Part shown: positions 34,239 to 43,056 of the stretch, piece after piece | Position numbering within the stretch: the first letter of the stretch is position 1 | Layout of the letters: the number at the start of each line of letters is the position of its first letter | Origin: UBA7430 sp002478765 | GTDB taxonomy: Bacteria > Bacteroidota > Bacteroidia > Flavobacteriales > UBA7430 | DNA length: 64,000 nt | Assembly (NCBI GenBank): GCA_943789355.1 | Contig: CALSTU010000002.1 | Span: 372,001 to 436,000, forward strand | Reading direction: 5' to 3' | The notes under the pieces: model-generated | Databases searched by the model: none | The model's input: only the letters and a program-made list of their open reading frames with translations | Told to the model about the DNA's origin: nothing | Translations under genes and position numbers: made by a program

Positions 34239-35741
34239 TCAGTTGATATATTTTGCCTTTATTCGGATGTCATTTTGTTTGAATGAACCTGACCCAAAAT
34301 CTTCGAAACAAATTGTTGTTAAACTATTGTTGGGAAGCATTTTTCTAGCTTCTCTAAAATCTTGATTGATTTTTGATAAGTTATCAAAAAAGATGGATTG
34401 AATTTTATCAAAATCTAAAAACTCGGTTGTTTTACCTTTCTGAACCTCTAGTGAAATGATTAATTTTTTATTCCCCTCCTTATCTTCGTTTACAGAAAGG
34501 TTGTATGAGTTAACAATTTTCGATAATTCAGGTAATGAATAAATTACTTCTTGAATATCTGTAGGACTTATGTTTGACCCAAAAAAAGATACTGTCATGT
34601 CAGCTCTTCCATAATGTAATAATAAAGGTAAATCTGTTTGAGGTTTCTCTAAATGATCGAGACTTATATTCAAATCATTTAAAATTGAGTACAACTCTTT
34701 AAGAGACAATGTATGACCTCTATCGTGAATATTATACCTGATTTTAGGTGAAATATAACCGGGACGGCAAATCGTTACAATTAATTCTCCAGACTCAGAA
34801 GACTCTAGTAAAAAATCTGTTGGGTTGTATTGAAAAATCATTGGAAGAGCACCGGTGTGTTTTAAAATTTTTGATTGTAATGCTTGGTTAGATCGCAATA
34901 ATCTTCTGAGGCTGATTGTAAAATCATTTTCAGCTGAAATATTTAATTCTAAATCTGATGCTCCTAAAGAACTGTAGGCCTTTTTTATCCCTTTTTGAAA
35001 AAGGTAATCCCTCATTCCTTCTGACATTGACTCACCTCCAAAAATGAAGGTAATGTTAAACTTCTTCCATTCGATGTCTGAATTATCTACCAAGTATTTT
35101 AAAAAAGGAGGATAGCCCATAATTACATACTTATGATCTTCACCAAATTGTTTAAGTGTATTTTCAATTTTTTCTTTTTCAGGTCCTAAAGACTTTAGCT
35201 TCGAGAAAGAGACGCAACTCATCGTTACATTTACGCCAGTAGCCCATGGGCCCAAAGCAAAAGCATTGATGACAAATATTGGGTCTTCTCCCACTAAAGC
35301 CTTCATCCCAAACTCAATCATTTTGGCATTGCGTTTTCGCTCTTTTAACCCACGAACCCAGTTGGTTGCGGTACCGCTACTCCCTGAAGATTCATCAATA
35401 ATTACATTTTCTGTTGGAATTTCACCCCCTACACATCTAGCATCAATAGAAAATTTATTGATGTAATTTTCTTTGTCAATTTCTGGAATCTCATGGATGT
35501 TTGGAACCAAACCACTAAATGATGGTTTCGAAAAATTACGCGTTTTCAAAAATGCCTTGTAAGCAGGCACCCTTCTTTTTGCCTTTATAAATTCTGAATA
35601 GGATCGGGCTTTACTATTGAAAGACCTAATTTTATTAATCCCAGGAATGTATATAAGTTTTATCGTAGCATTCGATAGCATTAAGGGTTTCCGACATAGC
35701 TCAACCAGCCAAGCATAGAATAGTATAAGTAAATGTCTCAT
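34239..35741 (-). CDS. Phenylacetate-CoA ligase-like adenylate-forming enzyme
   Basis: The 500-residue product shows the adenylating core of the PaaK type. The phosphate-binding loop is ESSGSSGTATNWVRG (about 113-127). IFGGES and AYSSLGASDLELN form the acyl-adenylate pocket, YNIHDRGH the ATP-ribose Asp region, and HYGRADMTVSFFGSNISPTDI the hinge to the C-terminal domain. PaaK enzymes activate aryl or acyl acids as adenylates, then as CoA thioesters. The N-terminal 70 residues carry a hydrophobic start, unusual for a soluble ligase. Its start lies three bases from the end of the nitroreductase-like gene. Sampled lines have 28-35 percent G+C by hand count, against about 42 percent for one sampled line in pyruvate carboxylase. 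Confidence 0.82.
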   Translation of the reverse strand: MRHLLILFYAWLVELCRKPLMLSNATIKLIYIPGINKIRSFNSKARSYSEFIKAKRRVPAYKAFLKTRNFSKPSFSGLVPNIHEIPEIDKENYINKFSIDARCVGGEIPTENVIIDESSGSSGTATNWVRGLKERKRNAKMIEFGMKALVGEDPIFVINAFALGPWATGVNVTMSCVSFSKLKSLGPEKEKIENTLKQFGEDHKYVIMGYPPFLKYLVDNSDIEWKKFNITFIFGGESMSEGMRDYLFQKGIKKAYSSLGASDLELNISAENDFTISLRRLLRSNQALQSKILKHTGALPMIFQYNPTDFLLESSESGELIVTICRPGYISPKIRYNIHDRGHTLSLKELYSILNDLNISLDHLEKPQTDLPLLLHYGRADMTVSFFGSNISPTDIQEVIYSLPELSKIVNSYNLSVNEDKEGNKKLIISLEVQKGKTTEFLDFDKIQSIFFDNLSKINQDFREARKMLPNNSLTTICFEDFGSGSFKQNDIRIKAKYIN

Positions 35742-35744
35742 GTT

Positions 35745-36857
35745 TTAGTTAATTACGATTTCATTTGTACTTAATCTGTAACTTCTTGAAGGTGTTTTGC
35801 TGTATCCAGCACGAAAAATCATCCAAATCTTTTTAGGATTGACCGGCTGAGTCAATTTTGCTTCAATTTCACTGTAGGCATTTTCGTTTGTAATCAAAGA
35901 CCCAAAGGGTTGGATATAAGCGTTTTCATCAGTCATGATTAACCAAGTCCTGGCAAACATTCTACCACATTGAACCCAATCTTCTGTTTGTTTAAAAGCA
36001 CCTGCAAACCAACATATCGTACTCGTACCTTTGAATGTTGATATGTAATATTTTTTCAACAACTTTTTACGAAAACCTTTGGTCCATTTTTGATGGTTTT
36101 TAAAAATTGACCTCGTTAAACGACCTGAAAACCCCATGCACTTTGTCCAAAGTCCATCTTTATAAAATTCAGCTTCTTTTTTATTGTATCGAAACAATTG
36201 GTCAAGTTCATTTCTATTGGGGTTTGAACCTAAATCTTCAAATAAGGCTTTTTCATTTAAGGTCGTTACAAAATCAATCAACTCACTTTCAGATGAATGA
36301 AAAAAATCATGTCCAAATTTTTTAGATTCTTTTTTTATTCGTTGAAGAGTGTTTTCATCAAGTCTTTTACCATCATAATGTGTGCGTGAGGTTCTTCTTT
36401 CAACAATTAACTCTTTATTTAGCTCCTCTTTTTCGGAGCTTGAAACAAGTTTGAGCTTTGCAAAAATCGTTGGCTTCATCGATTTAATTGAAATTGGATC
36501 ATACAGACGATCTGTTATAACTTTATAGCCGAATGGAGCTGCCGCAATGGAAAGGTGCTCTATAAAGACCCCCATTGCGATTGTTGTAAATATGGAGTCT
36601 GAATCTCCTACCGGGAGAAGTCTTTCAGGGTTGTATAAAAGCTCTGCTTCGGTTTCTGAGATTATTTTTATTTGGTGTGGTTGTAAGTTGTGTATGGTAG
36701 GGCACCAACGAGCTATTTCTACCAACCCCCTCCAGCTAGGAGGTTTGTATGGACTGGTTTTCGTTGAGGCCCATAGCTTTTTCAATGGATTTGAAAATAG
36801 GACAAAGGTTACTCCAAATAATAGCTTTTTTATGAATACTCGTCTTAAATACCTCAC
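35745..36857 (-). CDS. Acg-like nitroreductase-fold protein with N-terminal anchor
   Basis: The 370-residue product starts at a GTG (no early in-frame ATG exists). A hydrophobic N-terminal segment KKLLFGVTFVLFSNPLKKLW (about 10-29) looks like a signal or anchor. The body is a double nitroreductase-like fold of the Acg family: WRGLVEIARWCPTIHNLQPHQ gives the first half-site pattern. Then come ERRTSRTHYDGKRLD, a mid segment ending FGHDF, and ICWFAGAFKQTEDWVQCGRMFARTWLIM in sense (residues about 286-313). Acg proteins in mycobacteria bind FMN without clear reductase activity. It begins an operon with the PaaK-like adenylase. AT-richer than flanking core genes. Confidence 0.78.
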   Translation of the reverse strand: MRYLRRVFIKKLLFGVTFVLFSNPLKKLWASTKTSPYKPPSWRGLVEIARWCPTIHNLQPHQIKIISETEAELLYNPERLLPVGDSDSIFTTIAMGVFIEHLSIAAAPFGYKVITDRLYDPISIKSMKPTIFAKLKLVSSSEKEELNKELIVERRTSRTHYDGKRLDENTLQRIKKESKKFGHDFFHSSESELIDFVTTLNEKALFEDLGSNPNRNELDQLFRYNKKEAEFYKDGLWTKCMGFSGRLTRSIFKNHQKWTKGFRKKLLKKYYISTFKGTSTICWFAGAFKQTEDWVQCGRMFARTWLIMTDENAYIQPFGSLITNENAYSEIEAKLTQPVNPKKIWMIFRAGYSKTPSRSYRLSTNEIVIN

Positions 36858-36915
36858 ATTTAATTACTTTTTCTAAAGGATTATACACATATAATTTTAA
36901 AGCAGTCCATGATTT

Positions 36916-36930
36916 GTTGTATAATACAAC
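36916..36930. promoter_or_regulatory. 15-bp palindrome upstream of the Acg-like gene
   Basis: GTTGTATAATACAAC is a perfect 7-1-7 palindrome, 59 bases before the GTG at 36857 and in the only upstream space of the adenylase/nitroreductase pair. No canonical TAnnTTTG box is seen nearby, so an operator role is inferred. Confidence 0.45.
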
Positions 36931-37083
36931 TGGCTACAAACAATTATACGAAAACAAAAAAGGAATTGAAACATTCTGGCAAAATACATCACCAAAACTT
37001 GTGTAAAATAAACCAACATGAATTTAACGACGACGGACAATATATAAAACGGCATAGGCCCCTCCAGTATAAAAAACCAAATA

Positions 37084-37113
37084 AAAAAGCCTCCGCTTTT
37101 GCGGAGGCTTTTT
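37084..37113 (-). terminator. Rho-independent terminator after tRNA-Val
   Basis: A 13-bp perfect stem AAAAAGCCTCCGC / GCGGAGGCTTTTT with a TTTT loop lies just 3' of tRNA-Val. On the minus strand it ends in a T-run. Confidence 0.85.
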
Positions 37114-37116
37114 GTG

Positions 37117-37191
37117 TGGGCGATACTGGATTCGAACCAGTGACCCCCTGCTTGTAAGGCAGGTGCTCTGAACCAACTGAGCTAATCGCCC
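37117..37191 (-). tRNA. tRNA-Val (TAC anticodon)
   Basis: Read on the minus strand: acceptor GGGCGAT / ATCGCCC is perfect, the D arm is AGCTC...GAGC, and the anticodon stem CCTGC/GCAGG holds the loop CTTACAA with anticodon TAC. The T arm has GGTTCGAATCC and the discriminator base is A. CCA is not encoded. A terminator lies directly downstream. Confidence 0.95.
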
Positions 37192-37292
37192 GATACATTT
37201 AAGAACTGTTTACTGTTTCAATCAGCGAGTGCAAATATAAAAATCATTTTCATACTTGCACAAAAATTTTAGGGATTAATTTGAGAAGATTA

Positions 37293-38504
37293 TTAAAGAA
37301 TTTCTGCCACCACAAAAGTACTTCCACCCACAAAAATCAAATCGTCCTCATTAGCAAGCTCTTGCGCTTTAGCCAAAGCTTCTTTTGGATGCTCTACCGA
37401 AATTCCTGAAAGCGAATGTTGTGCGGCTTTTTCCGACAAAATCGAGACCGAAAGAGCTCTGGGGATGTTTGGCTGACAGAAAATGTACTGCGCATCCTGG
37501 GGTAAAAGACTTAAAATAGCATCCACATCCTTGTCCCCCACCATACCGATAACCAGCCATAAATTCTGACAAACTTCCTTTTTCAACTGTTTCACGATGG
37601 ATTCAATCGCGTGGGTGTTGTGTCCGGTATCACATATCACCCTAGGGCGCTCTGAGATTTGCTCCCAACGCCCTCGCAGCTTGGTATTCTTTAGTACGTT
37701 AAGCAAACCCTGCATCAAGGCTTCCTCCCTGATGTCCCAACCCAAAGCTCTCAGTTGAACAACCGCCTCATGGACCGTAGCAATATTTTCCTGCTGACAA
37801 GCGCCGTTCAAAGCACTGGTGAAAGAATGTTCAACTTTGGAAAAGTAATAACTTGATTTTTTATTTTCTGCTTCTTCCTTCAACACCGACAATACTTCTT
37901 CTGTTGTGGGTCCAAAGACCACAGGGACTTCGGCTTTGATGATTCCAGCTTTTTCTCTAGCGATTAACGCAATCGTATCGCCTAAGATATTTTGATGATC
38001 CAAAGCTACATTGGTGATCACAGAAAGTTCAGGCTTGATGATGTTGGTGGCATCCAACCGACCTCCCAAACCGGTTTCAATAACAGCTATATCTACTTCA
38101 CTTTTGGAAAAATGAGCAAAGGCTAATGCGGTGGTCATCTCAAAAAAAGAGGGGCTAATGTCCTTAAAATCCGCTTGGTAATTCCTTACAAAACCTACCA
38201 CCTCTGCTTCAGAAATCATGATTCCGTTGATTTTGATGCGCTCTCTAAAATCTTTGAGATGTGGAGAGGTATACAAACCTACTTTATAACCTTGTTCTTG
38301 TAGTACCGAAGCCAAGAGATGGCATGAAGATCCTTTCCCATTGGTGCCTGCTACATGAATGCATTTGATCTTGTTTTGGGGCTGATGAAGTCGTTCACAA
38401 AGAGCTCTGATATTGCTCAGGTCTTCTTTATAGGCAGATTGACCCACACGCTGAAAGGAAGCCAATTGCTGAAACAGCCAATCCAAGGTTTCCTGATAAT
38501 TCAT
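37293..38504 (-). CDS. folC: Bifunctional folylpolyglutamate/dihydrofolate synthase
   Basis: The 403-residue product carries the FolC ATP loop HVAGTNGKGSSCH (about residues 50-62) followed by GLYTSPHLKDFRERI. The Mur-ligase-like centre has VIETGLGGRLDATN, and the C-terminal domain has VICDTGHNTHAIE with the conserved DxxHN. The enzyme adds glutamate to dihydropteroate or to folates in the cytosol. Its ATG immediately abuts the stop of tonB, so it is the last gene of exbB-exbD-tonB-folC. The coupling of a folate gene to the Ton system is a matter of gene order in this group, not of shared function. Confidence 0.94.
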   Translation of the reverse strand: MNYQETLDWLFQQLASFQRVGQSAYKEDLSNIRALCERLHQPQNKIKCIHVAGTNGKGSSCHLLASVLQEQGYKVGLYTSPHLKDFRERIKINGIMISEAEVVGFVRNYQADFKDISPSFFEMTTALAFAHFSKSEVDIAVIETGLGGRLDATNIIKPELSVITNVALDHQNILGDTIALIAREKAGIIKAEVPVVFGPTTEEVLSVLKEEAENKKSSYYFSKVEHSFTSALNGACQQENIATVHEAVVQLRALGWDIREEALMQGLLNVLKNTKLRGRWEQISERPRVICDTGHNTHAIESIVKQLKKEVCQNLWLVIGMVGDKDVDAILSLLPQDAQYIFCQPNIPRALSVSILSEKAAQHSLSGISVEHPKEALAKAQELANEDDLIFVGGSTFVVAEIL

Positions 38505-39302
38505 CTACTGCTTTCTAAAATTGTATATGATAGAGCCAATTTGGGTGGGCATGGCATTCGCATCAGCCAACCAAGTGGTTTTTAGTGCAGCTGATTTGGC
38601 TTCTTTCACTAAACATGGTGATGTGTCTGTGGTATTCTTTAAATCGAGCTCAGACTTGTAGGTCTGCCCTTCAGCGTTTACCCATACACGTATAACCACA
38701 CGACCTGTTTCGTTACAGGCGTAATTGGGTTTGGGTTTTACGATGGCTTGACGATCACCAAGCTCATAACCGTCGGAAAAACTACCTTCTCCACCCACGG
38801 CTTCCTGATCCCCCTGCAGGCTCCCGCTTTCGTTACCTTGCGCAGCTTCTACGTCGGTAGTGCCCGAAGATTCCGCTTCGTCGCTTTGAAACAAACTGGA
38901 TAGTGCTTGTTGGAGTTCATTACTGGCTTGAAGCTTCTTCTCATCTGCTTGAACCGCTTGGGGTTCCTCTATTTGTTTCGTTTCTTCTTCTGCAGAGATG
39001 CTGGGTGCATCGTCGAGATCCTGGGTCACAACATCTTCGGAAACATCAAGCTGCACTTCGGATGCTGAAACTTCCGTTTCCAAAATAACTTCTTCGAGGA
39101 TTTCGGTCAGAATTTCTTGGGTTTGGGTAATTTCTTCTCCCGTACCTTCTTCTGCGTATCCGAATTCAATAGCAATCCCCTCTTCTATTTTTGGATCCAT
39201 GTATTTCAAGCCGAAGGAATAGAAAGCAAATACAACAAGCAGATGAACTAGAATCGTTACCAGTAATGCTCTGCGTTTGTATGTATTTCGAATTAGGCTC
39301 AT
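38505..39302 (-). CDS. TonB-like energy transducer
   Basis: The 265-residue product has one N-terminal membrane helix (about 13-30, LLVTILVHLLVVFAFYSFGL). A long acidic linker follows, with repeated Glu/Thr/Val stretches (about 45-165: EEVILETEVSAS, ISAEEETKQIEEPQ). The C-terminal TonB-like domain has GRVVIRVWVNAEGQTYKSEL (about 207-226) and ends with IGSIIYNFRKQ. Most TonB linkers are Pro/Lys-rich, so this acidic linker is unusual. It would transmit the ExbBD proton-motive energy to outer-membrane receptors. It overlaps exbD by four bases (ATGA) and abuts folC. Confidence 0.85.
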   Translation of the reverse strand: MSLIRNTYKRRALLVTILVHLLVVFAFYSFGLKYMDPKIEEGIAIEFGYAEEGTGEEITQTQEILTEILEEVILETEVSASEVQLDVSEDVVTQDLDDAPSISAEEETKQIEEPQAVQADEKKLQASNELQQALSSLFQSDEAESSGTTDVEAAQGNESGSLQGDQEAVGGEGSFSDGYELGDRQAIVKPKPNYACNETGRVVIRVWVNAEGQTYKSELDLKNTTDTSPCLVKEAKSAALKTTWLADANAMPTQIGSIIYNFRKQ

Positions 39303-39694
39303 CGTTTCTGCTGTGTGGCCAAAACAATTTTGAATTTATTTCTATAGGCAATATCCATTACCTCTACAGCGTGTTCTAAAGGAACGGATTTATCAACCCT
39401 AAGGATGACTACCTGCTCATCCTGACCGGTCATCTTTTCCATCAGTTGAGCCTCCAGGTATTTGAGCTCTACCATTTCTTTATCGATAAAATACTCGAAA
39501 TTTTCATTGATAGAAACCGACACGCGCTGCTTTTTAACGGTTTGAGCATTACTCTTGGGTAAAACCAAATCTAGAGCATTCGTGGTTACTAAAGTAGAAG
39601 TAAGCATGAAAAAAATGAGCAATAAAAATACAATGTCCGTCATGGAGGACATGCTGAAAGATGCACTTACTTTATTTTTCCTTTTCAGTGCCAT
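39299..39694 (-). CDS. exbD: ExbD/TolR-type biopolymer transport protein
   Basis: The 131-residue protein has a short cytosolic N-terminus, MALKRKNKVSASFSMSSMTD. One membrane helix follows (about 20-40, MTDIVFLLLIFFMLTSTLVTT) with the proton-carrying Asp at residue 20, and then a periplasmic domain with VSINENFEYFIDKEMVEL and VVILRVDKSVPLEHAVEVMD. ExbD forms the stator with ExbB and uses the proton gradient to drive TonB. It is two bases downstream of exbB and overlaps tonB, so this is one operon. Confidence 0.93.
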   Translation of the reverse strand: MALKRKNKVSASFSMSSMTDIVFLLLIFFMLTSTLVTTNALDLVLPKSNAQTVKKQRVSVSINENFEYFIDKEMVELKYLEAQLMEKMTGQDEQVVILRVDKSVPLEHAVEVMDIAYRNKFKIVLATQQKR

Positions 39695-39696
39695 GC

Positions 39697-40407
39697 TTAG
39701 TTATTTTCTGAAATGACATCTAAAAATTCTGCGGTTCCTTGATCCATCTTAAAAGTAGCCTTTGTAACCTTGGCAACCAATTGGTTGTAGGCTAGATAAG
39801 CAACAATACCGACAATCAATCCGGCTACAGTCGTCGTCATGGCTGTGTAAATACCTTTGGAAAGCATTTCCACATCGATTTGTCCGCCTGCACTAGCCAT
39901 CTCGTGAAAAGCTAAAATCATTCCGATCACGGTACCTAAAAACCCAATCATGGGAGCGGCACCGGCAATTGTTGCTAAGGATGATAAGTTGTGTTCGAGC
40001 TTATAAACTTCTAAATTCCCTTGACGCTCCATAGCATCTTGGATGTTTTTTGAACCTCCCTTGGCGAGAGCTCCTTTAGCGACTATATTGGCAACGGCAG
40101 AGGATGACCGATTGCACAAAGCCACCACGGATTCTACTTTTTGGTCGGAAAGATAATCTTTCACTTTGCTCATGAATTGTGGCTCATCTTTTACAGCGCG
40201 CTGGATAACTTGAATACGTTCCAAGAAGTAGTAAACCGTCAATATGGAGAGTGCTCCCAAAGTCAACATGATGATTTGGCCACCCAATCCACCGCTGGTG
40301 ATCAATTCGATTATCGAAAGTGTTTTTTCAACGGGCTCGCTGGTCTGAGCTAAATCAATACCCAAGGAATCAACAGCAATTGGAGCTTGTAAAAGAATTG
40401 TTTTCAT
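39697..40407 (-). CDS. exbB: ExbB/TolQ/MotA-type proton channel protein
   Basis: The 236-residue protein has three membrane helices (about 40-60, 145-170, 190-212). The family signature is LSSLATIAGAAPMIGFLGTVIGMILAFHEM in sense (residues about 141-170), and the third helix region has AMTTTVAGLIVGIVAYLAYN. It forms the pentameric channel around ExbD. It is the first gene of the exbB-exbD-tonB-folC operon. The N-terminus (DLAQTSEPVEKTLSIIELI) is not a classical signal peptide. Confidence 0.93.
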   Translation of the reverse strand: MKTILLQAPIAVDSLGIDLAQTSEPVEKTLSIIELITSGGLGGQIIMLTLGALSILTVYYFLERIQVIQRAVKDEPQFMSKVKDYLSDQKVESVVALCNRSSSAVANIVAKGALAKGGSKNIQDAMERQGNLEVYKLEHNLSSLATIAGAAPMIGFLGTVIGMILAFHEMASAGGQIDVEMLSKGIYTAMTTTVAGLIVGIVAYLAYNQLVAKVTKATFKMDQGTAEFLDVISENN

Positions 40408-40447
40408 CAGTAAGTTGTTTGTGCGTTGCTAAAAGAACGCCATTGTG

Positions 40448-41779
40448 TCAAATAGATTGCATCAAAATATAAGTACCTGCACCAGCAAAGTATCCCAATA
40501 AAGCTAACAAAGAAATCTTTTTCAAATACCATACGAAATCAATCTTTTCAAGGCCCATTACTGCCACACCCGATGCGGAACCGATAATTAAGGCACTGCC
40601 TCCAGTTCCCGCACAGAATGCTAAAAACTGCCAGAAAACGCCGTCTTGAGAAAAGTTTCCTAGGGTTGTGACTTCATACATTCCCATAGCACCAGCTACC
40701 AAAGGAACGTTATCAACAATAGCAGATAACAAGCCAATAACGACGTTAATCGCATAAATATCCCCACCGAACCAAAGATCTAAACGTTCAGCAACTACAG
40801 CTAAATGTCCTGCCGTCTGAAGCCCAGCAACTGCGAGTAGTATACCTAGAAAGAACAAGACACTTGCTGTATCGACTTTTCGAAGTACTCCAATGACAGA
40901 CAATTGTGATTTACCTTCTTTATTTTTACTTCGGTGGATGATTTCTGTAGCAATCCACAACACACCCAAGCTCAACATCATTCCCATGAAAGGAGGAAGG
41001 TGCGTGATAGTTTTGAAAACAGGAACGAACAACAAACCTGCGAGTCCTAAAAAGAAAACTAGATTTCGCTCAAAAGGGGTGGTTGGATCTATATAATGCT
41101 CTAAGACTTTCGACTTCATGGGTCGAGTCACTTCACCTTTGAGAGTGAAAGTAAGCACCAATAAAGGAACCAACATGGCAACCAAACTCGGAATGATTAG
41201 TGTTTTGATGATGGTTAAAGCCGTTAACTGACCGCCTATCCAAAGCATCGTGGTGGTAACGTCGCCAATTGGAGACCAAGCCCCACCCGCATTCGCGGCA
41301 ATCACCACAAAACCGGCAAAAAACCAACGATCATGCTTATCGTCAATCAACTTTCTCAACAAAGAAATCATGACGATGGATGTGGTCAGATTGTCTAAAG
41401 CAGCTGAGAAAAAGAAAGTGAGAATACTAACAACCCACAACAACTTCACTCGGTTTTGGGTTTTAATTTTATCTGTAATGATGGAGAAACCTTCATGTGC
41501 ATCAATCAACTCAACGATGGTCATTGCCCCCATTAAGAAGAATAAAATACTGGATATTTCACTCAGGTGGTGCAACAGTTCTTCTTCTATAAAATGTTGA
41601 TCAGCGCCACTGAGCACAAAAAGTGTCCACACCAAAACACCCGTAATTAAGGCCGAACCTGCTTTGTCAATCTTAAGGGGATGTTCTAAAGCTATCGCAA
41701 GATAACCGATTACAAAAATGACAATCATTAATATCAACATACGCTGAACGTTTTGAAATTGTAAGTTTAATACACTCAT
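40448..41779 (-). CDS. nhaD: Na+/H+ antiporter NhaD
   Basis: The 443-residue membrane protein has about 12 helices. NhaD signatures include FFLMGAMTIVELIDAHEGF, FFSAALDNLTTSIVMISLLRKL in sense (residues about 122-143), VIAANAGGAWSPIGDVTTTMLWI (about 158-180) and AIVDNVPLVAGAMGMY. The Asn-rich and Asp-containing half-helices fit the IT superfamily fold. NhaD exports sodium in exchange for protons, useful in marine or saline habitats. A minus-strand -7 box, TAACTTTG (41818-41811), lies 32 bases upstream, but no TTG is seen at -33. Confidence 0.93.
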   Translation of the reverse strand: MSVLNLQFQNVQRMLILMIVIFVIGYLAIALEHPLKIDKAGSALITGVLVWTLFVLSGADQHFIEEELLHHLSEISSILFFLMGAMTIVELIDAHEGFSIITDKIKTQNRVKLLWVVSILTFFFSAALDNLTTSIVMISLLRKLIDDKHDRWFFAGFVVIAANAGGAWSPIGDVTTTMLWIGGQLTALTIIKTLIIPSLVAMLVPLLVLTFTLKGEVTRPMKSKVLEHYIDPTTPFERNLVFFLGLAGLLFVPVFKTITHLPPFMGMMLSLGVLWIATEIIHRSKNKEGKSQLSVIGVLRKVDTASVLFFLGILLAVAGLQTAGHLAVVAERLDLWFGGDIYAINVVIGLLSAIVDNVPLVAGAMGMYEVTTLGNFSQDGVFWQFLAFCAGTGGSALIIGSASGVAVMGLEKIDFVWYLKKISLLALLGYFAGAGTYILMQSI

Positions 41780-41905
41780 TCTCTTCGCTAACTGCTCCGA
41801 AAATTTCGCACAAAGTTAAAAAACTATGGAGTAATTAAAGTAGTTCCCCACATTAATTCACCATATAAAACATACGCTTCTTAAATATCTCTTCTACACA
41901 CCTTA

Positions 41906-42964
41906 TTAATCGGCATGTATCTTCCCGCTGCTGTGACTCTCAGAACAACCTGTAACACTAGAAAGCACGTTCACTTGCCCCTGATACCTCAACAAACCTA
42001 AAAAGGCAAAAGCCATCGCCTCCTTGGACTCTATGAGTAAAGGAGATGACTTAACCCAATGTCCGGGCGCGTAATGATTGAGTCGCTCCAAAAGAAAATT
42101 GTGATGGGTTCCTCCGCCAGACATGATGATGGATTTTAAGGAATAGCTCTTCACTACTGAACTCATCTGCACAGCAATGTGTTCCACAAAAGTTCTCATT
42201 TGAGATGTTGCAGACAACCCCGAACTTTTCAACAAAGGCAGTATCTGTTTATCTACCCACTCCCATGCAAGAGATTTGGGAAAGGACTTCTGGTAATAAT
42301 CCAAACCGTTAAGTTGATGAAGCAAGTTTTCATTTAATTCTCCCTGTGAGGCTAAAGCCCCTTTATCGTCATAATCGATTCCAAAAGGAGCGCATAGATG
42401 ATTCAACACGATGTTTACAGGGCACAGATCAAAAGCTCTTCGCTCCCCATCCAAATCAAAAGAAATGTTTGAAAACCCGCCCAAATTTAAGCATGCGTCG
42501 TGGTCAGAAAAAAGCAGTTTATCGACTATTGGTACCAAAGGGGCTCCTTGTCCACCTCGTGCGACATCCTCCGCTCTAAAATCATATACAACAGGTCTGC
42601 CTGACATCTCATACAGAGGTTTTGGGTTTCCTATTTGCAGGGTGACTCCTTTTTCGGGCTCGTGGAAAACGGTATGACCGTGAGAGGCAATAAAATCGAG
42701 CTCAACCACCTTGTTTTCATCCATAAATTGACGTACTTCTTGTGCCATCAACACACCAAAATCGAGTGACAACTCATTAATGAATATGGAAGACAGAGCG
42801 ATTGCATTTCTTAAGCGCTCTTTGAAGACAGCATCATAAGGAACTGTTTTAAATTGCAAAATCTCATAAGACCACTGCCCCTGATTCTTGAACCTACAAT
42901 ATGCAATATCTAGACCATCTAATGAGGTTCCAGACATCAAACCGATAACATAATACGCTTTCAA
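41906..42964 (-). CDS. anmK: Anhydro-N-acetylmuramic acid kinase
   Basis: The 352-residue product starts MKAYYVIGLMSGTSLDGLDI, with the AnmK phosphate-binding loop GLMSGTSLDG. Further on come FIASHGHTVFHEPE, the catalytic FRAEDVARGGQGAPLVP (about residues 129-145), and the C-terminal nucleotide loop IIMSGGGTHHNFL. The enzyme cleaves and phosphorylates 1,6-anhydroMurNAc to MurNAc-6-phosphate in cell-wall recycling. It is alone and divergent from the acyl-CoA dehydrogenase gene. The last 20 residues (SSVTGCSESHSSGKIHAD) extend past the conserved core. Confidence 0.95.
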   Translation of the reverse strand: MKAYYVIGLMSGTSLDGLDIAYCRFKNQGQWSYEILQFKTVPYDAVFKERLRNAIALSSIFINELSLDFGVLMAQEVRQFMDENKVVELDFIASHGHTVFHEPEKGVTLQIGNPKPLYEMSGRPVVYDFRAEDVARGGQGAPLVPIVDKLLFSDHDACLNLGGFSNISFDLDGERRAFDLCPVNIVLNHLCAPFGIDYDDKGALASQGELNENLLHQLNGLDYYQKSFPKSLAWEWVDKQILPLLKSSGLSATSQMRTFVEHIAVQMSSVVKSYSLKSIIMSGGGTHHNFLLERLNHYAPGHWVKSSPLLIESKEAMAFAFLGLLRYQGQVNVLSSVTGCSESHSSGKIHAD

Positions 42965-43056
42965 ATACCGTTGTTTATTTGCCCTCTAATTTGACTAAAA
43001 AAGTGTAAATTAGTGAGAGATTTAATGAAAAATATAATTTTAAAAAAAACAACCGA

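Noticed and set aside
36858..37191. Genomic-island attachment site at tRNA-Val
   Set aside because: The AT-rich pair lies on the 3' side of the tRNA, but I found no integrase and no second copy of the tRNA end, so no att site is claimed.
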